DNA from: Arminella tubonensis | GTDB lineage: Bacteria; Pseudomonadota; Alphaproteobacteria; Rhizobiales; Rhizobiaceae | Direction of reading: 5' to 3' | Length of the DNA stretch: 64,000 nt | NCBI RefSeq assembly: GCF_003240585.1 | Contig: NZ_PCDP01000036.1 | Coordinates: 372,001-436,000, forward strand | Part shown: positions 10,646 through 20,180 of the stretch, one piece after another | How positions within the stretch are numbered: the first letter of the stretch is position 1 | Layout of the letters: each line of letters opens with the position of its first letter | Program-made: the position numbers and the translations under genes | The notes under the pieces: model-generated | Database searches by the model: none | The model's input: only the letters and a program-made list of their open reading frames with translations | Told to the model about the DNA's origin: nothing

Positions 10646-11275
10646 TTAATGCATACTCTGTTGCGCTGGGATCGCGGCGTTGTCTATTTCCGTTGCGCGG
10701 CGATAGGCATCGCGATTGCTGACGCGTTCCCAGTAGTCGATGAAGGCCGGCCGCTTCTCGATCGAGCCGAAGCGGAGGCCCCAGCCGACTTGCGAGCCGA
10801 CATAGACGTCGGCGGCCGTGAAGCGGTCGCCGACGACATAGGGCGTGCCGGAAACCGCCTGTTCCAGCGCGTCCATTGCCTCGTCGAAACGTCCGCAGCC
10901 GATCATCCGTAATCGGTCCTTCGGCGGCTCGAACCCAAGGGCACGATTTGTCACTGCCATTTCCAATGGGCCGGCCGCAAAGAACATCCAGCGATAGTAG
11001 GGACCACGCTCATCGGCGGCCGGTGCCAGATCGGCGTCCGGAAAGGCTTCGGCCATATAGGCGCAGATCGCCGCACATTCGGTGACGACGGTCTCGCCGT
11101 GGCGGATCGCAGGAACCTTGCCCATCGGGTTGACGGCGAGGTATGCCGGCGCCTTCATCGTCGTGCCGAAATCGAGATATTCCGTGTGGTAAGGAACGCC
11201 TGTCTCTTCCAGCATCCAGCGGGCGATGCGCCCGCGCGACATCGGGTTGGTATAGAACGTGATCTCTTTAGACAT
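10646..11275 (-). CDS. Glutathione S-transferase family protein
   Basis: A 209-aa cytosolic GST-fold protein. The N-terminal thioredoxin-like half (residues 1-80) has the glutathione-binding patterns NPMSRGRIARWML, VNPMGKVPAI with the cis-Pro, and ETVVTECAAICAYMAE. The helical C-terminal half includes YVVGDRFTAADVYVGSQVGW. I chose ATG 11275 because an AAGGAG ribosome site lies just upstream; an open frame continues to 11422 but crosses a palindrome and the end of the next gene. GSTs conjugate or reduce electrophiles with glutathione; the substrate cannot be told. It is convergent with the AraC-type gene. Confidence 0.9.
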   Translation of the reverse strand: MSKEITFYTNPMSRGRIARWMLEETGVPYHTEYLDFGTTMKAPAYLAVNPMGKVPAIRHGETVVTECAAICAYMAEAFPDADLAPAADERGPYYRWMFFAAGPLEMAVTNRALGFEPPKDRLRMIGCGRFDEAMDALEQAVSGTPYVVGDRFTAADVYVGSQVGWGLRFGSIEKRPAFIDYWERVSNRDAYRRATEIDNAAIPAQQSMH

Positions 11276-11340
11276 GACGCGCTCCTTCTTGATACGGGAT
11301 GGAGGAGGCGGAGTGTAGTCAGTTCGGCTTGACTTGTGGA

Positions 11341-11376
11341 GTCGGGGCCTAGGACCAGTTGGCCATAGGCCCCGAC
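11341..11376. repeat. 11-bp perfect inverted repeat after the LamG fragment
   Basis: Bases 11341-11351 pair perfectly with 11366-11376, and weaker pairing continues inside. It lies 6 bp beyond the LamG stop codon. There is no T run after it on the minus strand, so it may be a poor terminator or a leftover of the rearrangement that created the GNAT/LamG junction. Confidence 0.6.
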
Positions 11377-11382
11377 GATCAA

Positions 11383-12251
11383 TTATTTCGGGCAAGCGCC
11401 GTTCTGGGTTTTTGGTCCGCATGTTCCTGAGGAATCCTGCGGCACATAAAATGCGTTCGAACCGACGCCGGCGGCGGCCTTTACCTCAGCAGAACTGAGG
11501 GCTCGGGTTTCAATATCGACTGCTGCGATGGTTCCTTGCAGCTGGCCCGCCAGACCGCTCCCAATCTGATCGAGAGCGAATGTGCCGTCCCACGTGCCCG
11601 TACCCGTTTGAACGCCATTGAGGTACATTGTCAGCTTCTTCGAACTTCTGGTCACGGCGACATGCGCCCACTTGTTTGGGGAGACAGTCGTATTGGAGAC
11701 TACCGCGTCGGTGATGCCGTTGTACAAGCGCGGCGCCCCTCCGTAGAAGTTCAAATCCGCAGCACCTCCACGAAAGAGCCCGTCCGCGTTCGTTGGGGGT
11801 GTCCGGGTAATAAGAGTCCGGGCCGCCAGCGTAAAATCCTTGTCCAAGGCAACGATCGGCGTTGTCTTGGTGTTGGATTGTATCGCCGAGCTCTGGATCA
11901 GATTGTTGATTTCCAGTGCGCTCAACGACCTTTTGTAAACGCGAACCTCATCCAGCGCGCCGTTCAGCCCTCCCGCAGCGGTTTTTCCAACGCCGTCGAC
12001 GGTGAAGGTCCCGGCCTCCCATGCGCCTGATCCCGTCTTCAATCCATTGACATAGATGGCAAGGTCTTTTCCTGAGCGGGCGACCGCGATATGGGTCCAG
12101 ACACCGCTGTTGACGGGAGCGATCGAAGTCACGGCATCCGAACCGATGTAGAGTCGAGGGAAGCCGTTATATAGATTTAGATCGTAGCCTTCCCTGGAAT
12201 GGAACAACCCGTCGCTGTTGCTCGGAGTGCCATTGGTCTTTATCCAACTTG
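11383..12251 (-). pseudogene. Truncated double-LamG (concanavalin A-like) surface protein fragment
   Basis: This frame codes for two tandem LamG-like repeats of about 110 residues. Both share the pattern DGLF, LN-Y-G-PRLY-G, W-H-AV-RS-K-L--Y-NG and a closing ALS-AE or SALE element. The first repeat starts abruptly at TLASWIKTNG; in the second, TLAA is preceded by further residues (VALDKDF) that have no counterpart upstream of the first. The frame stays open upstream to a TTG at 12363, but those 37 residues are an out-of-frame reading of a GNAT gene start. I therefore read this as the 3' part of a larger carbohydrate-binding protein that lost its own start. The C-terminal tail has CGPKTQNGAC and could be disulfide-bonded if secreted. 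Expression is doubtful. Confidence 0.7.
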
Positions 12252-12347
12252 CTAATGTGCCTCGTAAAAGCGCTGATAAGCTGCCCAGAAAGGCTCCCAG
12301 GCCGAGCGGTCGGATTGCTGCAGCGGACGAACGGTCGTTGTGCTCAT
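12252..12347 (-). pseudogene. 5' fragment of a GNAT acetyltransferase gene
   Basis: From ATG 12347, preceded by an AGGT, the sequence encodes 31 residues including TVRPLQQSDRSAWEP and WAAYQRFYEAH before a TAG. This is the classic start of a GNAT N-acetyltransferase (strand 1, RPL--SDR, W-P-W--Y--FY). The similarity stops exactly where LamG similarity starts. The remaining two thirds of the enzyme, including the acetyl-CoA loop, are not found before the GST gene. The fragment sits directly downstream of icd. I infer that a deletion or insertion joined the two genes. Identification is by pattern from memory. Confidence 0.7.
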
Positions 12348-12382
12348 CGTTGAAAGACCTCAATTTGCTCCTGAAACAGAGA

Positions 12383-12402
12383 CGGCGGAGAAATCCCCGC
12401 CG
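12383..12402 (-). terminator. Probable terminator of icd
   Basis: On the minus strand a 6-bp GC stem (12383-12388 with 12397-12402) lies about 30 bp after the icd stop and is followed by TCTCTGTTTC, only a weak T tract. Confidence 0.45.
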
Positions 12403-12432
12403 CCATCGTTCGATTTGCTGTTGCGAAGGGCC

Positions 12433-13644
12433 TTATGCCATCGCCTTCTGCAGGTTCTCGTCGATCTTGTCGAGGAAAGCCTCGGTCGACAGCCAAGGCT
12501 GGTCTGGGCCGATCAGCAGCGCCAGGTCCTTGGTCATGAAGCCCGACTCGACGGTGTCCACGCAGACTGTTTCGAGCGTCGTTGCGAACTTTGCGAGTTC
12601 GGCATTGTCGTCGAGCTTGGCACGATGAGCAAGGCCACGGGTCCAGGCGAAGATCGAGGCGATCGAGTTTGTCGAGGTCGCCTGGCCCTTCTGGTGCTGG
12701 CGATAATGGCGGGTAACCGTGCCGTGGGCAGCTTCCGCTTCGACGGTCTTGCCATCTGGCGTCAGGAGAACCGAGGTCATCAGGCCGAGCGAGCCGAAGC
12801 CCTGGGCGACCGTGTCAGACTGGACGTCGCCGTCGTAGTTCTTGCAGGCCCAGACGTAGCCGCCTGACCACTTCAGCGCGGATGCGACCATGTCGTCGAT
12901 CAGGCGATGTTCGTAGGTGATGCCGGCTTCTGCGAACTGGTCCTTGAATTCGTTCTGGAAGACCTCCTCGAACAGGTCCTTGAAGCGGCCGTCATAGGCC
13001 TTGAGGATGGTGTTCTTGGTCGACAGGTAAACCGGCCACTTGCGCATCAGGCCGTACATCATCGAGGCGCGGGCGAATTCGCGGATCGAGTCGTCGAGGT
13101 TGTACATTGCCATGGCGACACCTGAACCCGGCGCGTTGAAGACTTCCTTCTCGATGACAGCTCCGTCTTCGCCGACGAACTTGATCGTCAGCTTGCCCTT
13201 GCCCGGGAAGCGGAAATCGGTGGCGCGATACTGGTCGCCGAAGGCATGGCGGCCGACGACGATCGGCTTGGTCCAGCCCGGAACGAGGCGCGGCACGTTC
13301 TTGCAGATGATCGGCTCGCGGAAGATGACTCCCCCGAGGATGTTGCGGATGGTGCCGTTCGGCGACTTCCACATTTCCTTGAGGTTGAATTCCTTGACGC
13401 GGTCTTCGTCCGGCGTGATCGTCGCGCACTTGATGCCGACGCCGTATTTCTTGATGGCGTTGGCGGCGTCGACGGTCACCTGATCGTTGGTCGCGTCTCG
13501 GTTCTCGACGGAAAGATCATAGTAATCGACGTCGATATCGAGGTAGGGGAAGATCAGCTTATCCTTGATAAGCTGCCAAATGATGCGAGTCATTTCGTCG
13601 CCGTCGAGATCGGCTACGGGGTTGGCGACCTTGATCTTCTTCAT
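12433..13644 (-). CDS. icd: NADP-dependent isocitrate dehydrogenase
   Basis: The 403-aa product is of the dimeric, eukaryote-like IDH type usual in Rhizobiaceae, about 400 aa long. It oxidises isocitrate to 2-oxoglutarate with NADP in the TCA cycle. Landmarks are [20 protein letters not shown] at the N-terminus (after MKKIKVA), [19 protein letters not shown] (substrate binding), the metal-binding region [20 protein letters not shown], and the cofactor-binding [12 protein letters not shown]. The start ATG at 13644 gives the expected N-terminus. It stands alone, divergent from the next gene, which opens more than 200 bp away. Confidence 0.97.
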   Translation of the reverse strand: MKKIKVANPVADLDGDEMTRIIWQLIKDKLIFPYLDIDVDYYDLSVENRDATNDQVTVDAANAIKKYGVGIKCATITPDEDRVKEFNLKEMWKSPNGTIRNILGGVIFREPIICKNVPRLVPGWTKPIVVGRHAFGDQYRATDFRFPGKGKLTIKFVGEDGAVIEKEVFNAPGSGVAMAMYNLDDSIREFARASMMYGLMRKWPVYLSTKNTILKAYDGRFKDLFEEVFQNEFKDQFAEAGITYEHRLIDDMVASALKWSGGYVWACKNYDGDVQSDTVAQGFGSLGLMTSVLLTPDGKTVEAEAAHGTVTRHYRQHQKGQATSTNSIASIFAWTRGLAHRAKLDDNAELAKFATTLETVCVDTVESGFMTKDLALLIGPDQPWLSTEAFLDKIDENLQKAMA

Positions 13645-13877
13645 GTATCTGCCTCGTTTTGCTAATGGGACCGGCTGTCCGGTGAGTGGGAGTAAAGTCT
13701 CTCGCGCTATAGCACCGCAAGCCTGGAACGCAAAGCCGGAAGCAGGCCGGAAACGGCGTTTTTGCGTTCACAAAAGCCATCGTGCAACCAGTCATTTTCG
13801 AGGGCTGCGGCATTGCCAAAGCAACGGATGGAGCTAATGTCGGGCAGATGTTTCAAGGATATTCACGGAAAATTCCC

Positions 13878-14420
13878 ATGCCCAAATTCGCCGCGATGGC
13901 GCTCTCAACCTTTTTCCTTTCGCTCGCATCAGGAACTCTGGCGGCATCGGCCGCCGACGTTGTCGCTCCGGTCAAGGAGGTCATGGATGCGACGGCTGCC
14001 AACTGGGCCGGTGGCGACAGCGAATGGCAGGACCTCTTCGGCCCCGACAAGCTCAACCATCTCTACAGCAAGGATTTCATTGCGAAATACGAGGCCGCAT
14101 CGAAATTTCCAGCTGTCGACGACGATGGCATCTCTCCGTTTGATTACGACGTGATCGTTCAGGGGCAGGATGCGTGTCCGCTTGAAGATGTGACCATCAA
14201 GCCGGGTACGCCGGCGAACGGCAAGACCGAGGTTATCGCGCAGTTCAAGAAGCAGACCTGTATGGGAACGGATGCCGCAAACCAGGCCTTCTCGGTCGTG
14301 CGGTTCGAAGTGCTGGAAGAGGACGGCAAGCCCGTCATCGACGACATCCTCACCGTCGACGAAAATGGCAAGGACAGCTCGCTCAAGGAGACGATGGACA
14401 GCATAGTCAAACAGCAATAG
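13878..14420 (+). CDS. Secreted/periplasmic protein of unknown function
   Basis: Residues 1-25 from ATG 13878 form a convincing signal peptide (MPKFAAMALSTFFLSLASG, then LAASAAD with cleavage likely after ASA). The open frame extends upstream to 13782, but the added residues are not signal-like. The mature part of about 155 residues is acidic and soluble. It includes APVKEVMDATAANWAGG near its start, two cysteines (DACPLED and KKQTCMG) that could form a disulfide, and ends with a segment rich in Asp and Glu. I do not recognise a domain. It lies 68 bp upstream of the FUSC transporter on the same strand and may share its transcript, so an envelope role is possible. Confidence 0.7.
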   Translation: MPKFAAMALSTFFLSLASGTLAASAADVVAPVKEVMDATAANWAGGDSEWQDLFGPDKLNHLYSKDFIAKYEAASKFPAVDDDGISPFDYDVIVQGQDACPLEDVTIKPGTPANGKTEVIAQFKKQTCMGTDAANQAFSVVRFEVLEEDGKPVIDDILTVDENGKDSSLKETMDSIVKQQ

Positions 14421-14488
14421 CGGTTCGACCGAATGCGGGCCGAAGCGGTCTCCGGCTCTGGAGATCCTATCTTTAGAGAAGGACATTC

Positions 14489-16474
14489 ATGCAGCTTGGG
14501 CATCAGCTTCGCGACTGGCTGGCCGCCAACGATCCGGCCTTTTCGCGACTGCGCCAGGCCCTGCGCGTAACGCTTACCATCGCGTTTTCCTTTTCGATTT
14601 TATTCGTCATCCACATCGTCCTCGTGCCGCTTCCGACGGTTGCCTATGCACTCGGTATTCTTCTGTCGATCCAGGGTGGATTGACCGTTCGCGACAAGCT
14701 GCCTTCCGAGCAGCTGGTGACAAGGCTGATCGGCTGTCTCGCCGGTGTCGTGGCGGTCAGTCTGGCGGCAACGCTCGAAAGCGACCGCTATCTCACCGAC
14801 TTTGCCTTCCTCGCGATCATCTTTGCCGCGAGCTGGGGCCGGGCGCTTGGCGTGCGCTGGAACGCCGTCGGCATGTTTGCGTTCATGTCCTATTTCATGG
14901 GAGCTTATTTTCATCCGACGTTCACCGAGATGCCGCTTGTCGCATTGGGTTGCCTGGTGTCCGTGCTGGTGGCGCATGCCGTTCGGATTTTCCTGCTTCC
15001 CGACAATTGGCGGCGCGATCTTTCGCGGGCACTTGAAAGCGTGGCGGGCAGGGTCAACCAGATGTTGCTGGAGCTTGCCGTCAATGTCAGGAATGGAAAT
15101 CTCTCGGAGGCCGGATTTCGCGCGCTGACACAGTCGGAAGAGCGGCTGAAGGAAGCGGTCCTGATGGCCGAGAGCTTCATCCCGAAGCCGACCGACGATG
15201 CGCTTGCGGGTGATACGCCGGCCTCAGAGATCGCCATGCGCCTGTTCGACGTGCATCTGGCCGCAGAAAGCGTGATCGTGCTCAGCCAGCAGAGTTCGCC
15301 GACGTTCGCACTGGTACATGCCGTGATCGAGCATGACGCAGCATTGATGGCTTCGGAGACGGCCGGCTTCGAGACAATGGACGATGCCGGCCGGTCAGAG
15401 ACCATCCGCGCGCTGATCTGGCTGCGCGACGCCCGCGATGCGTTGCTTGAGACCATCGAAGTCGGACGCCGGACCAGCTTCAGCGGCGTCGAGAGCGGCG
15501 AGACCACGGGTGCCGGACCGATAAAGTGGCCGAAGATGTCGTTCGACGATCCCGCCATGCGATCGGCGGTGCAAATCACGGTCGCGACCGGGCTTGCGAT
15601 GGCGATTGGCCTGATGCTGTCGCGGGAGCGCTGGTTCTGGGCGGTGCTGACCTCTTTCCTCGTTTTCAGCAATACCAGCTCCCGCGGCGATACCGCGCTC
15701 AAGGCCTTGCAGCGTTCGGTCGGCACGGTGCTCGGGATAGCGATCGGCATGTTGCTGGCCGTGCTGGTCGTCGGGCATACTGTCCTAGCCATTGCGATCT
15801 CGGTCGTTTCGATCTTTCTCGCTTTCTATTTCCTGCAGGTCTCCTATGGAGCGATGACTTTTTTCATCACCATCGTCCTCTGCCTGATCTACGGCATGAC
15901 GGGGGCGCTGACATTCGACGTGCTGAAACTTCGCGTCGGCGAGACTATCATCGGCGCGTTGGCGGGGACCTTGGTCGCCTTCTTCGTGTTCCCGTCGCGT
16001 ACGCGCGGCGCGCTCGATTTAGCATTGTTGAAATGGTTCGACGCGCTGCGTGCGCTGATGAATGCGGCCTTCGGCAATGGTCCAGGACTTGAGGTCATCC
16101 AGCTCTCGCAGGTTCTCGACGCCGCCTATCGCGATGTGACAACGGCTGCCAAGCCGCTCGGCTCGACGTGGTATCTCGTCAGGCGTCCCGGACATATCCG
16201 CCAGACGCTGGCGATTTTCATGGGCTGCACCTACTGGGCGCGCGTGTTTGCAAAGAACATCGCCTTTTCTCGCGATGACCCGAATGGCCAGATTCGCGAC
16301 AATGTTCAGGATACGCTGCGCAAGCTGGACGAAATTTCACCGCGTGGCTCCGATTGCTTTTTCGTCACCCGAAAGACGCCACGCTCAGCCGGGCGGCATC
16401 TGCCGTTGTCGCGCGGCGGCACGCGGCTGGGTATCGAAATGGTGGGATCGATGCTGGACAGGCTTTATCCCTGA
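14489..16474 (+). CDS. FUSC-family (YccS/AaeB-like) inner-membrane transporter
   Basis: A 661-aa protein with two blocks of about five to six membrane helices each (roughly residues 25-170 and 355-500) separated by a cytoplasmic region of about 180 residues, plus a C-terminal soluble part. This is the layout of the fusaric acid resistance / aromatic acid exporter family. The second block contains a family-like LVFSNTSSRGDTALKALQRS followed by GTVLGIAIGM. A GAGAAGGA ribosome site precedes ATG 14489. No periplasmic adaptor or outer-membrane channel gene lies nearby, so the substrate and partners are unknown. Confidence 0.85.
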   Translation: MQLGHQLRDWLAANDPAFSRLRQALRVTLTIAFSFSILFVIHIVLVPLPTVAYALGILLSIQGGLTVRDKLPSEQLVTRLIGCLAGVVAVSLAATLESDRYLTDFAFLAIIFAASWGRALGVRWNAVGMFAFMSYFMGAYFHPTFTEMPLVALGCLVSVLVAHAVRIFLLPDNWRRDLSRALESVAGRVNQMLLELAVNVRNGNLSEAGFRALTQSEERLKEAVLMAESFIPKPTDDALAGDTPASEIAMRLFDVHLAAESVIVLSQQSSPTFALVHAVIEHDAALMASETAGFETMDDAGRSETIRALIWLRDARDALLETIEVGRRTSFSGVESGETTGAGPIKWPKMSFDDPAMRSAVQITVATGLAMAIGLMLSRERWFWAVLTSFLVFSNTSSRGDTALKALQRSVGTVLGIAIGMLLAVLVVGHTVLAIAISVVSIFLAFYFLQVSYGAMTFFITIVLCLIYGMTGALTFDVLKLRVGETIIGALAGTLVAFFVFPSRTRGALDLALLKWFDALRALMNAAFGNGPGLEVIQLSQVLDAAYRDVTTAAKPLGSTWYLVRRPGHIRQTLAIFMGCTYWARVFAKNIAFSRDDPNGQIRDNVQDTLRKLDEISPRGSDCFFVTRKTPRSAGRHLPLSRGGTRLGIEMVGSMLDRLYP

Positions 16475-16567
16475 CGCCGGGCGTCTGCCGTTTGGGCTTG
16501 CCGTTTTTCGGCGGCACGGCTATTTCGCTGGAGAATTGCGCGGTACTAGCGCGCCAGGGATAATTTC

Positions 16568-17395
16568 ATGTCGGGAACTAACAGCGAGCGCGAGCTTCTG
16601 GCCGAAGGGCCGGTCATCATTCTGGTCGAGCCTCAGATGGGCGAGAACATCGGCATGGTGGCACGTGCCATGGCCAATTTCGGCCTTGCCGAACTCAGGC
16701 TGGTCAACCCGCGGGACGGCTGGCCGAACGACAAGGCCCAGGCGGCAGCATCGAATGCCAATCACGTTATCGAAGGAACGCGCGTTTTTGCGACGCTGGA
16801 AGAGGCGATCGCGGATCTGAATTTCGTCTATGCTACCACGGCGCGGGAACGCTACGGCTACAAGCCCGTGCGGTCTCCGGTCGTTGCGGCCGAGACGCTG
16901 CGGGTGAAGTTCGCTGCGGGTGAGGGGGTTGGCATACTGTTCGGCCGCGAACGCTGGGGTTTGACCAACGAGGAAGTGGCGCTTGCAGACGAGATCGTCA
17001 CTTTCCCCGTCAACCCCGCCTTTGCGTCGCTGAACATTGCCCAGGCGGTGTTGCTAATGTCCTACGAGTGGATGAAATCCGGGATGGAGGACCTGAGCGC
17101 GACCGCCTTTGCGGCGAACCGCCAGCGGCCATCGACCAAGGAGCAGTTGTTCGGGCTGTTCGACCAGGTCGAGGAGGCGCTTGAATCGCGCAACTATTTC
17201 CATCCGGTCGAGAAAAAGCCGAAAATGATCGACAACCTGCGTGCAGTGTTCTCGCGCCAGGCCTTTACCGAACAAGAAATCAGCGTGTTGCGCGGGGTAA
17301 TCTCCTCCCTCGACCGGTTCCCGCGGAAATTGCCGCGCGGCAGCCGGACTGCTGCAATCAAGGAAAAACCGAGCGATGACAGCGCCGACGATTGA
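16568..17395 (+). CDS. trmJ: SpoU/TrmH-family RNA 2'-O-methyltransferase, TrmJ-like
   Basis: This 275-aa SPOUT methyltransferase has the three knot motifs in order: [20 protein letters not shown] (motif 1), [20 protein letters not shown] (motif 2) and [19 protein letters not shown] (motif 3). The C-terminal extension of about 90 residues ([20 protein letters not shown]) is typical of TrmJ, which methylates the 2'-OH of nucleotide 32 in the tRNA anticodon loop. TrmJ is more likely than TrmL or RlmB because of that extension, but exact target specificity cannot be proven here. The 3' end overlaps murI by 20 bp, indicating coupled translation. Confidence 0.85.
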   Translation: MSGTNSERELLAEGPVIILVEPQMGENIGMVARAMANFGLAELRLVNPRDGWPNDKAQAAASNANHVIEGTRVFATLEEAIADLNFVYATTARERYGYKPVRSPVVAAETLRVKFAAGEGVGILFGRERWGLTNEEVALADEIVTFPVNPAFASLNIAQAVLLMSYEWMKSGMEDLSATAFAANRQRPSTKEQLFGLFDQVEEALESRNYFHPVEKKPKMIDNLRAVFSRQAFTEQEISVLRGVISSLDRFPRKLPRGSRTAAIKEKPSDDSADD

Positions 17396-18176
17396 GCTGA
17401 AACCCGTCCTGGTGTTTGACAGTGGCATCGGGGGGCTGACGGTGCTGCGCGAGGCACGGGTTCTGATGCCGGAGCGGAGTTTCATCTATTTCGCCGACGA
17501 TGCCGGTTTTCCCTATGGTGGCTGGGAAGAGCAGGCGCTGAAGGAACGCATCATCGGGCTCTTCGCGCAGCTACTGCGGGATTATGACCCGCAAGTCTGC
17601 ATCATCGCCTGTAACACCGCCTTCACGCTCGTCGGCGCCGACCTGCGGGCTGCATTCCCACAAATGACCTTCGTCGGCACCGTGCCGGCGATCAAGCCGG
17701 CGGCGGAGCGGACGCGCTCCGGCCTTGTCTCCGTGCTGGCGACGCCCGGTACCGTCAAGCGTGCCTATACGCGCGACCTGATCCAATCTTTCGCAAGCCA
17801 ATGCCATGTCCGTCTGGTCGGGTCTGAGAACCTGGCGAGGATGGCTGAGGCCTATATTCGTGGCGACACGGTTTCGGACGACGCCGTTCATGCCGAGATC
17901 GACCAGTGTTTCGTCGAAAAAGACGGCCGCAAGACCGATATCATCGTGCTTGCCTGTACCCACTATCCGTTCATGGCCAACCTGTTCCGACGGTTGGCGC
18001 CGTGGCCGGTCGACTGGCTCGATCCGGCCGAGGCTATCGCCCGTCGCGCCCGCAGTCTCGTTCCGCAAGTCGCAGACGCAGTCCACCCGGATAATTTCGA
18101 CTTCGCTGTGCTGACCTCCGGCAACCCCGATTTTGCGACAAGGCGGCTGATGCAGGGGTTTGGGTTGAGGGCTTGA
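17376..18176 (+). CDS. murI: Glutamate racemase
   Basis: The 266-aa enzyme makes D-glutamate for peptidoglycan. The N-terminal [14 protein letters not shown], the first catalytic Cys in IIACNTAFT and the second in [10 protein letters not shown] are all present, together with [11 protein letters not shown]. Both active-site cysteines are intact. The start codon lies inside the last codons of the methyltransferase gene (20-bp overlap), so expression should be coupled. Length is normal for the family. Confidence 0.95.
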   Translation: MTAPTIELKPVLVFDSGIGGLTVLREARVLMPERSFIYFADDAGFPYGGWEEQALKERIIGLFAQLLRDYDPQVCIIACNTAFTLVGADLRAAFPQMTFVGTVPAIKPAAERTRSGLVSVLATPGTVKRAYTRDLIQSFASQCHVRLVGSENLARMAEAYIRGDTVSDDAVHAEIDQCFVEKDGRKTDIIVLACTHYPFMANLFRRLAPWPVDWLDPAEAIARRARSLVPQVADAVHPDNFDFAVLTSGNPDFATRRLMQGFGLRA

Positions 18177-18313
18177 GCGCTTCGAAAACAATCCCTGTGA
18201 ATTTCCCAATTGCTTTCGCGTAAGCTCGTGAATTCTCTGATAGACGGGGTCGCGGCGTTCCAGGAGAATGGACGTTCGCGCATTTATTGAGTCTGTCTGA
18301 ACGAGGTGAGGCA

Positions 18314-19831
18314 TTGCAGGTCGGTATCGACATGGGAACGGCGTCCGGCGGGACTTCGGCCACGCTCGATATCGAGGAACTGCTGGCGACGCGTCTGCTT
18401 GTCCAAGGCAATTCCGGGTCCGGCAAATCGCATCTGCTTCGTCGTCTGCTCGAACAATCGGCGCAGTGGGTGCAGCAGTGCATCATCGATCCCGAGGGTG
18501 ATTTCGTCACACTGGCCGACAAATTCGGCCATGTGATCGTCGATGGCGAACGCTCGGAGGCGGAACTCACCGGCATCGCAAATCGTATCCGTCAGCATCG
18601 GGTCTCCTGCGTCCTGACGCTCGAGGGCCTTGATGTTGAGCAGCAGATGCGCGCCGCGGCCGCCTTCCTCAACGGCATGTTCGATGCCGATCGGGAATAT
18701 TGGTATCCGGTTCTGGTCGTGGTCGACGAGGCGCAGATGTTTGCGCCATCAGTGGCCGGCGACGTTTCCGAAGATGCGCGCAAGATGTCGCTGGGCGCCA
18801 TGACCAACCTGATGTGCCGTGGCCGAAAGCGCGGCCTTGCCGGCGTCATCGCCACGCAGCGGCTTGCAAAGCTTGCAAAGAACGTCGCGGCCGAGGCGTC
18901 GAACTTCCTTATGGGCCGCACATTTCTCGACATAGACATGGCGCGCGCCGCAGACCTGCTCGGCATGGACCGTCGCCAGGCGGAGATGTTCCGCGACCTG
19001 AAGCGCGGCAATTTCGTTGCCCTTGGGCCGGCTCTGTCGCGGCGACCGCTGCCGATCACCATCGGCACGGTCGAGACGTCGGCACGTTCTTCCAGTCCCA
19101 AGCTGATGCCGCTTCCCGATGCCAAGCCGGATGTCGAGGACCTGATCTTCACGCCCGATCCGGAAGAGTTCCTGCGCCCCGTTACGCGCCGGACGCCGCC
19201 GGCGCCGCGGCCGACGACTGATATCCTCGCCGAGCTTTCACGCTCGGCTCCGGCGGGAGCGACATCGGTCACCGAACCGCGCCCCGGCCGCGCAGAAATC
19301 TCGAAGGAAGATCGCGAGGAGCGGCTTGGCGCCGTGCTCTCCGAGATCCTCGATGATCCAGGTTCGGCGTTCAGAACCGATTCGGTGCTCTATCAGGAGT
19401 TTCTTGTCCGGCTTCGCATGCGCCGCGTACCCGGGCCGCCTTTGGCGCTTCCGGATTTCCGTCGTCGCGTGGCGATTTCGCGCTCCGGTGTCGATGTCGC
19501 GACGGCGGAAAGCGACAGCTGGGCCACGGCACTGTCGCTATCATCGGGGGTCACCGATGATCTGCAAGGCGTGTTCCTGATGCTTGCCAAGGCTGCCATC
19601 CGCGGTGAACCCTGCCCATCCGACGCCCGTATCGCCCGCGCCTACGGCACGCATTCGGCCCGGCGCGCCCGCAGGCTGCTGAGCTACTTCGAGGAGCAGG
19701 GAAGCGTCGTCGTCCATACGGATTTCGGCGGCAAACGCATCGTCGCCTTTCCTGACATGGACTGCCAGACCGCACCGGGCGATCCGAATGCTCCCGATGT
19801 AGCCGACGGCGAGCAGACGGCTGCGGAGTGA
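18314..19831 (+). CDS. HerA/DUF87-like P-loop ATPase
   Basis: This protein of about 505 aa has Walker A GNSGSGKSHLLRRLL near residue 30, Walker B VLVVVDEAQMF near 140, then RGRKRGLAGVIATQRLAKLA, the arrangement of HerA/FtsK-type hexameric DNA translocases. A Pro-rich linker follows (APRPTTDILAELSRSAPAG). The C-terminal 150 residues are less conserved and end with a winged-helix-like element (ARIARAYGTHSARRARRLLS). I chose TTG 18314 because GAGGTGAG lies just upstream; an in-frame TTG at 18287 is an alternative. No NurA nuclease gene is adjacent, so a role in DNA repair or anti-phage defence is not supported by context. Function is unproven. Confidence 0.75.
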   Translation: MQVGIDMGTASGGTSATLDIEELLATRLLVQGNSGSGKSHLLRRLLEQSAQWVQQCIIDPEGDFVTLADKFGHVIVDGERSEAELTGIANRIRQHRVSCVLTLEGLDVEQQMRAAAAFLNGMFDADREYWYPVLVVVDEAQMFAPSVAGDVSEDARKMSLGAMTNLMCRGRKRGLAGVIATQRLAKLAKNVAAEASNFLMGRTFLDIDMARAADLLGMDRRQAEMFRDLKRGNFVALGPALSRRPLPITIGTVETSARSSSPKLMPLPDAKPDVEDLIFTPDPEEFLRPVTRRTPPAPRPTTDILAELSRSAPAGATSVTEPRPGRAEISKEDREERLGAVLSEILDDPGSAFRTDSVLYQEFLVRLRMRRVPGPPLALPDFRRRVAISRSGVDVATAESDSWATALSLSSGVTDDLQGVFLMLAKAAIRGEPCPSDARIARAYGTHSARRARRLLSYFEEQGSVVVHTDFGGKRIVAFPDMDCQTAPGDPNAPDVADGEQTAAE

Positions 19832-19834
19832 AAG

Positions 19835-19966
19835 CTATCTTGTCTGGTTGCCAATGACGTGAAGAGCGTCTTTCCCGCCCTTTACCGCGACGACGGAAAG
19901 ACGCCGATCAAGTGTCGCGAGGGCGCCCCCGTGAAACCGTGCGAGGGCGAGCAGGTAGCTATCTGT
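19835..19966 (-). pseudogene. C-terminal remnant of a VapC/PIN toxin gene
   Basis: The minus strand encodes 43 residues, TDSYLLALARFHGGALATL followed by DRRLSVVAVKGG and a short tail ending at a TAG (19835-19837). This is the conserved end of VapC PIN-domain ribonucleases, where TDAYLLALA, HGG-LATFDRRL and the last acidic residue of the active site lie. There is no start, and the first roughly 90 residues are missing. The remnant begins within a few bases of the vapB stop codon in a different frame, which points to one internal deletion that took out most of the toxin. Confidence 0.75.
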
Positions 19967-20180
19967 GCTTGTTGACAAACTCCAGCGTTATCGGAGGGCT
20001 TCCCGGCTTAGCTATCAGGAGGGGAATGCCATTTCGCTCCTGGACTGGCTGGGCTTGATTGAGTTGACGGCGAGCCAAATCAGAAATTACTTGTCCTACG
20101 CTGCGCCCCTGTTGCGCAGCTATCACATTAGCGGCTGCCAGCACGTCGTCATCTATAGCTATAGCTAAGGTGGTTCGCAT
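19959..20180 (-). CDS. VapB-type antitoxin left without a functional toxin
   Basis: A 73-aa protein from ATG 20180 (an in-frame GTG lies at 20195). The N-terminal half, MRTTLAIAIDDDVLAAANVI followed by AAQQGRSVGQVISDLARR, looks like a ribbon-helix-helix DNA-binding domain. The C-terminal half with GIPLLIAKPGSPPITLEFVN is the toxin-binding tail usual in VapB partners of PIN toxins. The last residues (NKHR) differ from the family ending because a deletion joins the gene to a VapC remnant. It may still repress its own promoter. Family assignment is by pattern. Confidence 0.7.
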   Translation of the reverse strand: MRTTLAIAIDDDVLAAANVIAAQQGRSVGQVISDLARRQLNQAQPVQERNGIPLLIAKPGSPPITLEFVNKHR

